Positions 36,301 through 44,808 of a DNA stretch of 64,000 nt are shown here, in pieces. Origin of the DNA: Rostratula benghalensis (lineage: Eukaryota; Chordata; Aves; Charadriiformes; Rostratulidae); assembly GCA_013399305.1 (NCBI GenBank), contig VXAI01000194.1, forward strand, positions 1,467,591 to 1,531,590, read 5' to 3'. Position 1 is the stretch's first letter; each line of letters begins with the position of its first letter. Under the pieces are notes generated by a model. It was given only the letters and a program-made list of their open reading frames with translations, was not told the origin of the DNA and did not search any database. The position numbers were made by a program, and so were the translations under genes.

Positions 36301-39300
36301 CCCCAGGATCCTGCCACGCTTTGTTAATTGAATTAATAACTGTCTTAAAACCACCAAGCTGTTTCCTTCCCTGCAGCACCCAGCATGGTCACTGGTTAAA
36401 TGAGGTGACTCTGGTGAGTGTGATGTTTTATGCAAGAGTAACCTCCAGCGGGGAAGGGCCGGCTGGGCTCTCCTGGGCTCAGGGAGGGGAGCAGCCCCTT
36501 ACCTGGAGCTCCCGGGGTCTCCTCTCATGTTCTGGCTGCTCTTGGCACAGGGGAGAGGAGGGTGAGATGGGAGAGGGGCTCTGCTAATTGGCTCGGGGGG
36601 TTCAGAGCAGCTGGTGGCTGCTCCTCGCGTCCGACCAGCAGCCAATTACCCAGCCCTCGGCTCCGGCAGCCGGGACGTGCTGCTGCGAGGGAGCCTGATG
36701 TCCCCCGTGTCACACAGGGGAGAGGGACTCCAGCCTGTGCCTGATACTCTGGGATAAGAGAAAAGCAGCGTTTTGAGGGTTGTGTTCTTTCCAATTCAGT
36801 GCAGGTGCCATTTTCCTTCTAAAAATAGTTTTATTCACGAAGGAGAAGCTTGTGTAAGCTGGAAATGTTCTCTCTGTTGGGTCAGCAATGGCTGTGCTGA
36901 GCGAGTCTCAGCTGGGAGCAACTCCTCTGGCCAGCAGGTGAAAAAAATCATGAGTTAATGGAGAATTGGGCAGAAAATAGTGTATTAATTGTGTTCTGAA
37001 GGTGGTAGTGAACAGATTAGGGTTTAACAGCTTTACATGTTGAGCTTAATCAGTAGCATATGGTAAATGATTTCTATTTATTTAACAAATAAAAAATATA
37101 TTACTAACACTCACATGTATAGCTTTTCTCATGGGGGGCTCTTGCCCAATCAAGCCAAATTATGTTAATCATCCCTGCTGATTGCACCCTGAGTCTGCAC
37201 CCCATTGCTCTCCGCTGCTGTCCCTTTTTCTCTGCCAAGGTTATGGACCGTACAACTGCCAGACATTGATTTTCTCAAAGGTAATCAATGCCAGAAGTTG
37301 GGATGAATTTTTATCTGCAGTCCCAAGGTGTTGGGGGGTTGGTGTTGGGGGCAAAACGCCTGGATCTCACTCATTAAGCAAAACGACTGTGAGATTAAAG
37401 TAATAATTAAACAGTTACAAGTTCAGGGCATGGTTAGGAGTGAGGATTGAGAGCGAAGGAGAGCAGTAAATCTCAGTACCCCGGAGCCTCATCCTCTGGG
37501 CTACTTCTGGCACCCCAGAACTCTAATTTTTAACGTCACAAAATGGGTATCTTCCTCAGGGTCTTTCATTCAGGTAATGGGGAGAAAAACACACAAAAAA
37601 GGTCTTCAAGCCAAATGTGCAAAAGCAGAGTGATGGGCTCAGAACTGGGAATGCCTTACACAGCTCGACTTTCTGTGTGAAAATCCAGGTAGAAGACCAG
37701 AAGTGGTGGTAAAGAGGCTGTTACGCCTCTCTGGAACAACATTTGTTATGAGGAAAGATAAATGTGAACACCAAAATAAATGGCAATAGGTGAAAAGGGA
37801 GCATCTGAAAATTAAGATTTGGGGAAAAGAGCGGCAGAAAGGCTGCAGAAAGCTGCAGAAGTTCCACACAGCACTCCAGGAGTGACCTGGGCTGTCCTTA
37901 TGAAAAAAAAAAAATAAAAAAATAGTGTATCATGAAACACACCACCAAGGCCACAGCAGTCTCTGTGCTGATAAAAAAACCCAATTCCAGACTTTATACC
38001 AGAGATTGCTGGAATAGACAAAACTCCAACCTTCTCTCCTTTGCCCCTGCAGCCAGCAGGGGGGTGACCTGTTTCTGGCAGGGTAGGTTTTGTGTTATTC
38101 TTAGTATTTGGAATCTGCTGAAAGTCAGACCTGGAAAGCCCAGGTGTCCAGGAGGCTGAACGTTTCCCGCTTTGTGCTGAGCTCCTCGCTGGCCGTGGAG
38201 ACCAGGAAATGATAAATGTCTCAGCTGAGAGTTTTCCAAGATGTTTTCAGGTTTCTGGGGCCGTCAGCAACGATCTTTTTACCGAGCACAGGCAGCTCCC
38301 GAGGACTGGCCACAGCCTGGAGCCTCGGCACGTGGGGGAGCTGGGCAATTAATTGGTTTTATAGGAAACCTGAACACGCACACATGTGCACAGAATCAAA
38401 GCGGTTATTTTTAAAGAGCAGCTCTCTGAGGAACAGAGGGTTATTTTTAACGAGGAGCTGTCTGGGGAACAAAGGGAGGGCGCTTTGGCTAGCCTGAGTT
38501 TTCAAGATTTTCTGTGGCTTTTACTGAATAAGGAAAGGCTGGAGAGATTTTTTTAGACTTTTGTGACAGCCCTGTTCTTTAGAGAGTTGTCTCTCTGTCC
38601 TCCAGAAGCTTTAAACCTTTATGTATGGCTGGGAAGCCATCCTTTTTGGTGATAGGGCCGAGGGAGGGGTGGTGTTCCCAACCTCTCTCCCCAAAGCTGG
38701 AGCTGACAGCCCAGATCTGGAGACTTTGGATCTTCACCCCCCTCCCCAGAATGTTTCCTTGATCCCCATGGCTGGCTGGCATCATTTTGTCCCTGGTCCC
38801 TCACTGATGTTCCCAATGAATATTTCTCAGCTGGCTCCTGAGATGCATTGCATCATCAGCCAAAGGTCAAAGAGAAAATAAACACCACCCCCCCAGGCGT
38901 TTTTGGTGGGCTCAGCTTGGACGGGGAGCAAGTTGCATGAACTCAGCTGGTTAATGGGAGAACCCAACTCCGTCTCGCTGCCTCTACCAGATTTGGGTCA
39001 GACCAATTTCCAAACAGGCTAATTGCCTCCCAATCTAGGGCAGCCACCCCTCCCTCTGCCTCCTTGGGGATCCAGAGAACATTAAAAGGTAATTAGATAT
39101 TTATAAGGAGAGGCGAGTAGTCTCTGCCCGGGATGATGAATTAGCCTGAAGACATTATCTAATTCTCAGTTGTCTGAAATGAAATGTCTCCCTGCTGAAA
39201 AGGGACCTTCAGAGCGCAGCCTGAGACTCCCTGAGATCCAGAGAGGGTCCCTGATGGATAGGGGGGGGGGATCTTTGCAGTCAGGATATGGCCCAAAAGG

Positions 39301-39766
39301 AATCCCTGGGAAAAAAGAGGAGGTGAAGAGGCTTCGCCGGGAGCGAGTCCTTGTGCCGGGTCCGGGAGGAGCCCGGGCAGCGCGGGCTGCGGAGGGCACT
39401 GCTCCTGCTGGGGCTTTGCATCTCCTGCGTTTCACCTGCATCTGAATTCAGAAAGGGAGAGACTTGGGTGTCAGCCGTTCCCCTCCTCTTTCCTGAGAGG
39501 CTGGACGTAGCACAAGAGCCATCCCCTGGCTGCATAAACCACCCGGGAGATCGGGCGTCACCAGCGCTGCGGCCGCGCAAGCCCCGTGCGGAGCAAGGAG
39601 GGACAACGCGACACACGGTGTGGCATGTCCCAGGCAATGTCCCCCTTGGCACCTCTCGGCTCCCCACGGAACCCCCCCCTGCCCGGCGAGGCCTGGGGGG
39701 GCTGCTCTTACCCAGGGCTGTGAGAAGAGGCAGGGACCTGCGGAGAAATCCATCGGTGACTCCCAT
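24257..39766 (-). CDS. CNTN2: CNTN2, contactin-2 (TAG-1/axonin-1), complete coding sequence in 22 exons
   Basis: A GPI-anchored axonal adhesion molecule of the Ig superfamily. It acts in neurite growth and guidance and, with CASPR2, organises juxtaparanodal potassium channels. The 22 coding exons, from 39712-39766 down to 24257-24366, sum to 3105 nt (1034 aa plus stop; chick axonin-1 is about 1036) with all phases closing, so nothing is lost in the assembly gap. Order: signal peptide 1 to about 24 (LPLLTALVWCQAQ); six Ig domains (Cys pairs such as C56-C106 and C150-C202); four FNIII domains from about residue 600; and a C-terminal GPI signal. Each Ig or FNIII domain is encoded by two exons. 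A collagen-like hinge (GPPGPPGG) opens FN1 and a Gly run precedes FN2. The mammalian RGD in FN2 is KGE here (787-789). The ATG at 39766-39764 was chosen because the short N-terminus reads as a signal peptide and splices in phase. Confidence 0.97.
25053..25221 (-). CDS. CNTN2: CNTN2 exon, second half of FN4
   Basis: Residues 943-998: [38 protein letters not shown] and [15 protein letters not shown]. Acceptor ccaacag, donor gtacgt. Confidence 0.95.
25312..25424 (-). CDS. CNTN2: CNTN2 exon, first half of FN4
   Basis: Residues 905-942: [13 protein letters not shown], then [11 protein letters not shown] and ESAVTGYK. Acceptor tcttag, donor gtacag. Confidence 0.95.
25754..25940 (-). CDS. CNTN2: CNTN2 exon, second half of FN3
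   Basis: Residues 843-904: [40 protein letters not shown] and NVTTTKP. Acceptor cattcag, donor gtgagt. Confidence 0.95.
26279..26394 (-). CDS. CNTN2: CNTN2 exon, first half of FN3
   Basis: Residues 804-842: [39 protein letters not shown]. Acceptor tttacag, donor gtacga. Confidence 0.95.
26838..27072 (-). CDS. CNTN2: CNTN2 exon, second half of FN2
   Basis: Residues 726-803: [40 protein letters not shown] and TVYSAEE. The KGE (genomic 26881-26889) stands where mammals have RGD. Acceptor gtcacag, donor gtaaag. Confidence 0.95.
27284..27354 (-). CDS. CNTN2: CNTN2 exon, first part of FN2 with Gly run
   Basis: Residues 702-725: [24 protein letters not shown]. The five glycines come from a (GGC)n stretch. 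Acceptor cgacag, donor gtaagt. Confidence 0.94.
27545..27960. repeat. 56-bp minisatellite interrupted by assembly gap
   Basis: Units containing gctagaaaagggttaatgtg recur exactly 56 bases apart (27601 and 27657), and another lies beyond the N run (27922). The array is in the CNTN2 intron between the FN1 and FN2 exons. Outer borders are approximate. Confidence 0.88.
27687..27896. other. Assembly gap (210 N)
   Basis: An unsequenced run inside the minisatellite. It lies wholly within an intron; the CNTN2 reading frame closes without it. Confidence 0.99.
28385..28534 (-). CDS. CNTN2: CNTN2 exon, second half of FN1
   Basis: Residues 652-701: [40 protein letters not shown] and SKIRTKEA. Acceptor gtatag, donor gtaggt. 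Confidence 0.95.
28678..28836 (-). CDS. CNTN2: CNTN2 exon, first half of FN1
   Basis: Residues 599-651: [40 protein letters not shown] and KWKQMRT. Acceptor ccccag, donor gtaagt. Confidence 0.95.
29128..29248 (-). CDS. CNTN2: CNTN2 exon, second half of Ig6
   Basis: Residues 559-598: [40 protein letters not shown]. Acceptor catacag, donor gtaatt. Confidence 0.95.
29383..29558 (-). CDS. CNTN2: CNTN2 exon, first half of Ig6
   Basis: Residues 500-558: [40 protein letters not shown] and GHYRRASV. Acceptor tctgcag, donor gtgagt. Confidence 0.95.
29931..30058 (-). CDS. CNTN2: CNTN2 exon, second half of Ig5
   Basis: Residues 457-499: [40 protein letters not shown]. Acceptor ttctag, donor gtagac. 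Confidence 0.95.
30345..30489 (-). CDS. CNTN2: CNTN2 exon, first half of Ig5
   Basis: Residues 409-456: [40 protein letters not shown] and LLINSS. Acceptor ccttag, donor gtagca. Confidence 0.95.
31333..31462 (-). CDS. CNTN2: CNTN2 exon, second half of Ig4
   Basis: Residues 366-408: [40 protein letters not shown]. Acceptor gcacag, donor gtaatt. Confidence 0.95.
31970..32106 (-). CDS. CNTN2: CNTN2 exon, first half of Ig4
   Basis: Residues 320-365: [40 protein letters not shown]. Acceptor tcgcag, donor gtacca. Confidence 0.95.
32785..32960 (-). CDS. CNTN2: CNTN2 exon, second half of Ig3
   Basis: Residues 261-319: [40 protein letters not shown] and RIIIQ. Acceptor gcacag, donor gtaaga. Confidence 0.95.
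33220..33319 (-). CDS. CNTN2: CNTN2 exon, first half of Ig3
   Basis: Residues 228-260: [33 protein letters not shown]. Acceptor caccag, donor gtgagt. Confidence 0.95.
33888..34097 (-). CDS. CNTN2: CNTN2 exon, second half of Ig2
   Basis: Residues 158-227: [40 protein letters not shown] and LSLAAE. Acceptor ccacag, donor gtcagt (weaker than most). Confidence 0.95.
34270..34365 (-). CDS. CNTN2: CNTN2 exon, first half of Ig2
   Basis: Residues 126-157: [32 protein letters not shown]. The upstream acceptor gtttag was chosen over the gcag 8 bases inside, because only it restores F-L-Q-E-F and the phase. Donor gtaacg. Confidence 0.93.
34708..34883 (-). CDS. CNTN2: CNTN2 exon, second half of Ig1
   Basis: Residues 67-125: [40 protein letters not shown] and LRFG. 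Acceptor tggcag, donor gtaagt. Confidence 0.95.
35153..35297 (-). CDS. CNTN2: CNTN2 exon, first half of Ig1
   Basis: Residues 19-66: [35 protein letters not shown]. It also carries the end of the signal peptide. Acceptor cttgcag, donor gtgagc. Confidence 0.95.
35298..39711 (-). other. CNTN2: CNTN2 intron between signal-peptide and Ig1 exons
   Basis: A 4.4 kb intron with no gene seen. It contains AT-rich, homeodomain-site-like blocks (about 36315-36360, 36950-37130, 39070-39190) between GC-rich stretches, and A runs near 37902-37922. Confidence 0.75.
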
Positions 39767-39823
39767 CCTGCGCCTCCGTCACGGAGCCTCTGTGGGACAG
39801 CGGGGACAGCGGGGACAGCAGCC
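39712..39823 (-). CDS. CNTN2: CNTN2 exon 2: 5' UTR end and signal peptide start
   Basis: Acceptor ctctgtccctcgcag ends at 39824. The exon then holds 57 bases of 5' UTR (39823-39767) and the ATG at 39766-39764, followed by 55 coding bases to the donor gtaaga. The coding part gives [18 protein letters not shown]. The UTR carries three ctgtccccg-like 9-bp repeats. Confidence 0.85.
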
Positions 39824-41296
39824 CTGCGAGGGACAGAGAAATGAGTGATCTGCAGCCTTTCTGCCACTCTGCTCCAGGGTCTGGCCTCCAGCTGCCCGTC
39901 CCCGCTGGCCACTGGCCCGGGGTGACAAGTCACAGGGCAGCAAACATCCAGCTGCCTGGTGAGGAACACGCAGGGGTCTGAAGGAGCTCTTTTTCTTTCT
40001 GTCGTGCCAGATCTGGTTGGGAAATGGTTCCTCCTCCCTTACTATGTGCTATTCTTTCTCCCTCCTCCAAAAATAAGGCTTCCTTCCTACCATTTTTTAT
40101 TAAAAAACACAAAGCCAGAAGCACACAGGATATTGGTAGTGGGGAGGGCAGGGCGGGGGGGGAGGAGGGAATAATTTGTTCTTGTTATTTTGTGCAGAAA
40201 GACATCTTTAATTGAAACTCCTCAGGCAGGCAGGGGCTGCTTTCGGGTGTCGTGCCAGCCCCTCGTCCCTTGTTCTGGAGGAGTTGGGGGGGGACCCAGC
40301 TTGTCCCCATGCACTGCACCCCAGCTAAGTTTAATCCATGTTAGTAGGTGGAGTGGTGATTTCCAGTCCCCTCCACAGACTCCTGTCTTCCAAGATCTCT
40401 CCAAAATAAAAAAAAAAAAGACTCCAAACCTGGACAAAAAACCTGGAGCTGTTTCAGCAGACCCCGGTCCCCGCTCTCTCCTGGCTAAAACCCCCGCGGG
40501 ACCAGCTTCAGACATGCACCCCTGTCCTCCTGACTCCGGCGGGGATGTTGGGCTGGGCTTTTTTTCCCCCCATTTTGTTAACAAATGCTTTTGAAATAAC
40601 GCATGGAGGACACCCCCCACCACCACCTAGGCCAGCAGAGCCCCGTGTTCCCCCAAACGCCCACCCCCGGGGGAGCTGCTGCTGGAGGCGCTGCCAAGAG
40701 CCGGGCTGGGAGTGCTGCTTATCCCCCTGCTCCAGCTGGTGCCGCTTCCACCCCTCTCCCTGCCCATCTGCCGAGCAGGCAGCGCTGCTCCCCAGCCCCT
40801 CCGAGCAGGGATTAGCTCCTTATCCCAGGGGATGCAGCCCCGCTCATTAACAGCAGCCCTCGGAAACGCACCTGAGCAAACAGCCATAGTCCTCTCTTCG
40901 CTTCTCCTCCCGCCTGGGGGGGACCCTCTTTGTGTCCTTGCCCCGAAGAGAAGCTTTTGCTCCCCACATTTGAAAGGGAGGAGACGCCGCCACCCCCCCC
41001 ACACCCCAAACCCTTCTCGATTTTTATCCTGCTTGGCTAAAAATCGGGTGGGAGAGCTGGATCCCAGCTTCCCGTGCTGAGAGCGGAGCCCAGCCTGCCT
41101 GCCCTGGGTTTATCTTTTTCATTTGCCAGCTCCCTAAATAAGGCCAGGGCCTCATTTCACCAGGGAAGGAGGGACCCCTGCCACCAAGAACCGGCGGGAG
41201 GGGACGGAGCTGCAGTCAGAGACAGGCGATTTGGGGACAGAGCCGAGCAGGGCGTGAGACGCAGCGCCAGGAAAGCCGCTCGGCGCGGTTTGTGTG

Positions 41297-41354
41297 CCCC
41301 CCCCCCCCCCCCCCCCGGGGGCCACCGCACATCCCCCCGCCTGAAGGAGACAAC

Positions 41355-41441
<87 letters not shown>

Positions 41442-41459
41442 TTTCCCCCCCCCCCCCCC
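41297..41459. repeat. Poly(C) homopolymer tract
   Basis: A run of 20 C (41297-41316) is followed by 5 G. Later come 85 consecutive C (41357-41441), TTT, and 15 more C (41445-41459). On the CNTN2 sense strand this is poly(G). Such length suggests real length variation or a sequencing and polishing artefact. Confidence 0.9.
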
Positions 41460-44400
41460 GGCCTCGGCCGCCTTCTCCCTCCTGTGGCTGGCGCTGGCGT
41501 CGTAAGCGCTTTGGGACAAGGACCAGCTTTTTGCTGGCTCGACGTGGGCTCGCGGGCATCGCCAGCGCTGCACCAGTTAAGAGGTTGACTTTTCCCAGTC
41601 TCTCCCGTTGGGCTTCTCCTTCCCATGGCCAGGCTTCCTGAAAGGCAGCGAGCGTCCAAGCTGCTCCTTTGCAGGAAACAAATTTACGCGAGAGGGTCTC
41701 GCTCCAGCGCTGCCGGCCCCCTTTTCGGAGGCTCCATCCTCTGCCTGCACCCCGGGACCTGCCCACAGAGGCTCTGCCTTGGCTGTGACTTTGTTCTCTT
41801 CTGCTCATTTTCCCTCTCGCTTTTAAAACAAACAGCACAGAGTGCGGGGAAGTCGTATTTTGGTCTATTCCGTAAGGAGGGTGGTGCTGGCCATCTGCCC
41901 TCCTGGGGGGAGAGGAGGCTCCTTGGGGCTGCTCCCGCCCCTCTGACCCTCTCTGGTTTTACCAGCACTTCACACTTGCTGCTGTAGGAAAGGGCGATGC
42001 TGCATCTGACCCTCTCCCGGGTGCTTTCTCCCAAACAAGGAGCAGGTCCCGAGGGCTGAGCTGAGATCTGGAGAGGAGGGAGAGCCGCGATGCCCTTCTG
42101 CGGGGACACTTCTGCTGGCACCACCCTTCAACTTCCTTCCCTGTGGCGGAGCAAAGCTGGGATCTTGTAAAAATTAAGCTGATTTGAATTATTTAATTAG
42201 TTATTGATTCATTATTTATGATGTAAACTGGGGCTTTGATCCCCGGTTCTGCTGCTGGCTCCAGATCTGGAGCTTCCCTCTTTCCACCCCAACCTCCACA
42301 TCTGCTCTGATCAGATTGAGGTTCACATCATTTTTTCTTCAGGCTTCCTTGCATCCATCTCTTCTGAAATCTGTCCCCCTGTTGTGTATTTATTTCCTCC
42401 TGAAACACCCGGGGCCCTTTCCAGAGGCTCCACGGGCTGAGCCGGGGCACAGGGAGATGCTGCTGGTTTGTTCTTTTAAATCCAGCCTCAGCCCAACCCC
42501 TGCTTTAATTCTATTGTAAAATATGAGGAATGTGGTAACCAGGGAGAGCTCCAGAAGGATCCACAGCAAACACACACCTAAGAGGGTAACAGGGTAATTT
42601 CTACAAGTGCTGATGCTGTATTTGTTCACAATTAGAGACTGGATGAAACGACCCTCTCGGATACTGTTTTAGGTGTTCCTGATTGTCTGATCACCTAAGT
42701 GCCCCGATCGAATTGTGCCCAAGGGCCTGGTGCCACGAGATGGCACCTGGGGCTGCGCTGGGACCCCGGGGGCATCTCAAAGCTGTGACCCCGAGCCGTG
42801 GATCCTGCATCCGACTCTGAACTTCTCCGCAGTGCGGGCGAGCGCTTTGCATCTGATGCTCTCCATCCTTAATTAGAGGAGAGCCCACGGGGACCTGTTC
42901 TTTCCCCTCTTCATAGGGTATTTTGACAATCACTCGAGAGCCTTCTGTTGTACTGAAAGGGGATCTGTCATCCCTGCTAATGGATGCTGTCATTAATACT
43001 TCCAGTAGCAAGGGAGGCATGGGCACACTCGAAAACATGTGCATTAGCCCTTTCCTCGGGAGCCCCTGGGAGCTGGGAGCGATCCGTTATCATGGGGGGA
43101 GAGTTAAAGAGCTACAGAGAGATTCTGAGTCCTCCTGAGCCCCTGGGAGAGGAGATGCTGCCTGGTCCAGCGCCTGCAGCTCCAGTTCTGAGTACAGAGC
43201 AGCATCATTTGGAGGAGGCAGCTCCAGCAGGACTCCGGGATGGGGCGAGAGGGTCAGAGATGGCTTTTGGCAGGAGAGGATGGGGCTTTAATGGGAGATG
43301 ACACGGCCATCACAGGCAAAGTGCGATCTATTACCGGCTAAATGAGTGTAATTCAATCCCCTGCAGCGAGGTGATGAGATGAGCATTTGGGTCTGAGTGG
43401 GGCAGCTCCTTCTGCTGCCGCATTCCCCGGGGAGGGATTGCTCCTGGGGGTGGGTGAGGCAGAAATCCGTCCTGGGCTGTGGCGTCCCTTTCATTGAGGA
43501 TCCTCGGGAAGGCTGGAAAGGGCACGCCTTTGATCTTTGCTGGATTTTTTGGCTCGCAAAACCTGCTCAAGGTCAGGTACATCTCCAGAACAGCATGTTT
43601 CAGTGAGTTGGAAATGGTTTTCTTGCAAAGTATCTGTGCTCTTGTAAAACCGCCTGCGCTCGGGAGAGGTTGATGGAGATGCAAACTCTGGATTCAGCCT
43701 TTCCTGAGCTTTTTTTTTTTTTTTTGTTAAGTTCAGATCTGTTGATGCAGCCCCTACTGCAGAAATCCAGGGCCACCCAAACCCCATCCTGAGCAGTGGA
43801 GTCCCCAAGGTCCAAAAGAAGACCACAGCCCCCTCAGAGGGGTTCAGAGCCTGGCAGTGGAGTTCAGCCCTCTCTAGGCTCCCCAGTCACCCCATTACAG
43901 ACACCAAACCCTGTCTGCAGTCACTGGGGGAGCCCTGCTCCCTGGTGCGGGTCAGGGCCTGATGAAGAGGAGTGCTGCAGGCATGGCTTGCTGGCTTTAT
44001 CCCCTGCTGGAGCAGAGCTGTGTCCAAGAAACACATCTGTCAGTAGCTGGAGGGGGTCTTGTGCACCCTCTCTCCTGCCCAGGTGGGTTTGGGTGGCTCC
44101 TGGCACATTAGAAGAGTCCCCAAGGACTCTGTCTTTGGAGAAGACCTCTGGACAGGTCTTCTCCTCCGCAAGCTGAAGGAGAGAAGCAGTGTGAGCTTCT
44201 CTCCCTGGGGAGGCTCCTGGCCATCAGCTATGTTCTGCTGTCCCTGTGCCACCCTTTCACCCTCACCCAGGACAGAGCCCACAGGGTGGCTGCTGTCACC
44301 GCTGCAGGGTGGGGGGGATTTACCTTCCATGGGTGCCTTCACCTTCCCTGGGCTTGGTGCTCCTAACATCACCCAGAGGAGCCAGGCAATGGGACAGAGG

Positions 44401-44790
44401 GAGGGGACAGAGCGGGGACCTGGCAGAGGAGGGCTCTCCCCTCCACCCCAGCCTGTGCTTGCCCAGGAGGAGCTGAGCCTGGTGGAGGATGCTCAGAGCC
44501 CCCAGCCCAGGGCTGCGGGAGCAGATGGTGCTCACAGCCTGGCCTCCCCCCCCCCCTGCCGAGCCACCACGATGTCCCCCGCAGCCGGGGCTGGACCCAG
44601 GGCTTTGCTGTCTGGATGCATTTGTTATTGCCTGATGGGCTGAGGCGATGTCACAGAGACTGGGGGGACGTGCTCTGCACCCCACTGAGGTGCCCAGCAC
44701 GGCGTGTCCTGCCTCAGGAAGGCTTTGCTGGGGGAAGGGGGCAGCTGAAGGGGAGCTTGTGCCCAGGTGTGGTGGGTTATAGCCAGTGTT

Positions 44791-44808
44791 TCTGTCTGTC
44801 TGTCTGTC
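44791..44808. repeat. TCTG tetranucleotide repeat
   Basis: About 4.5 perfect copies of tctg in CNTN2 intron 1. Confidence 0.8.

Noticed and set aside
41152..41838. Long minus-strand frame with a polyglycine run
   Set aside because: The glycine stretch is only the translation of the C homopolymer. There is no start context, family similarity or splice model, and it lies in CNTN2 intron 1.
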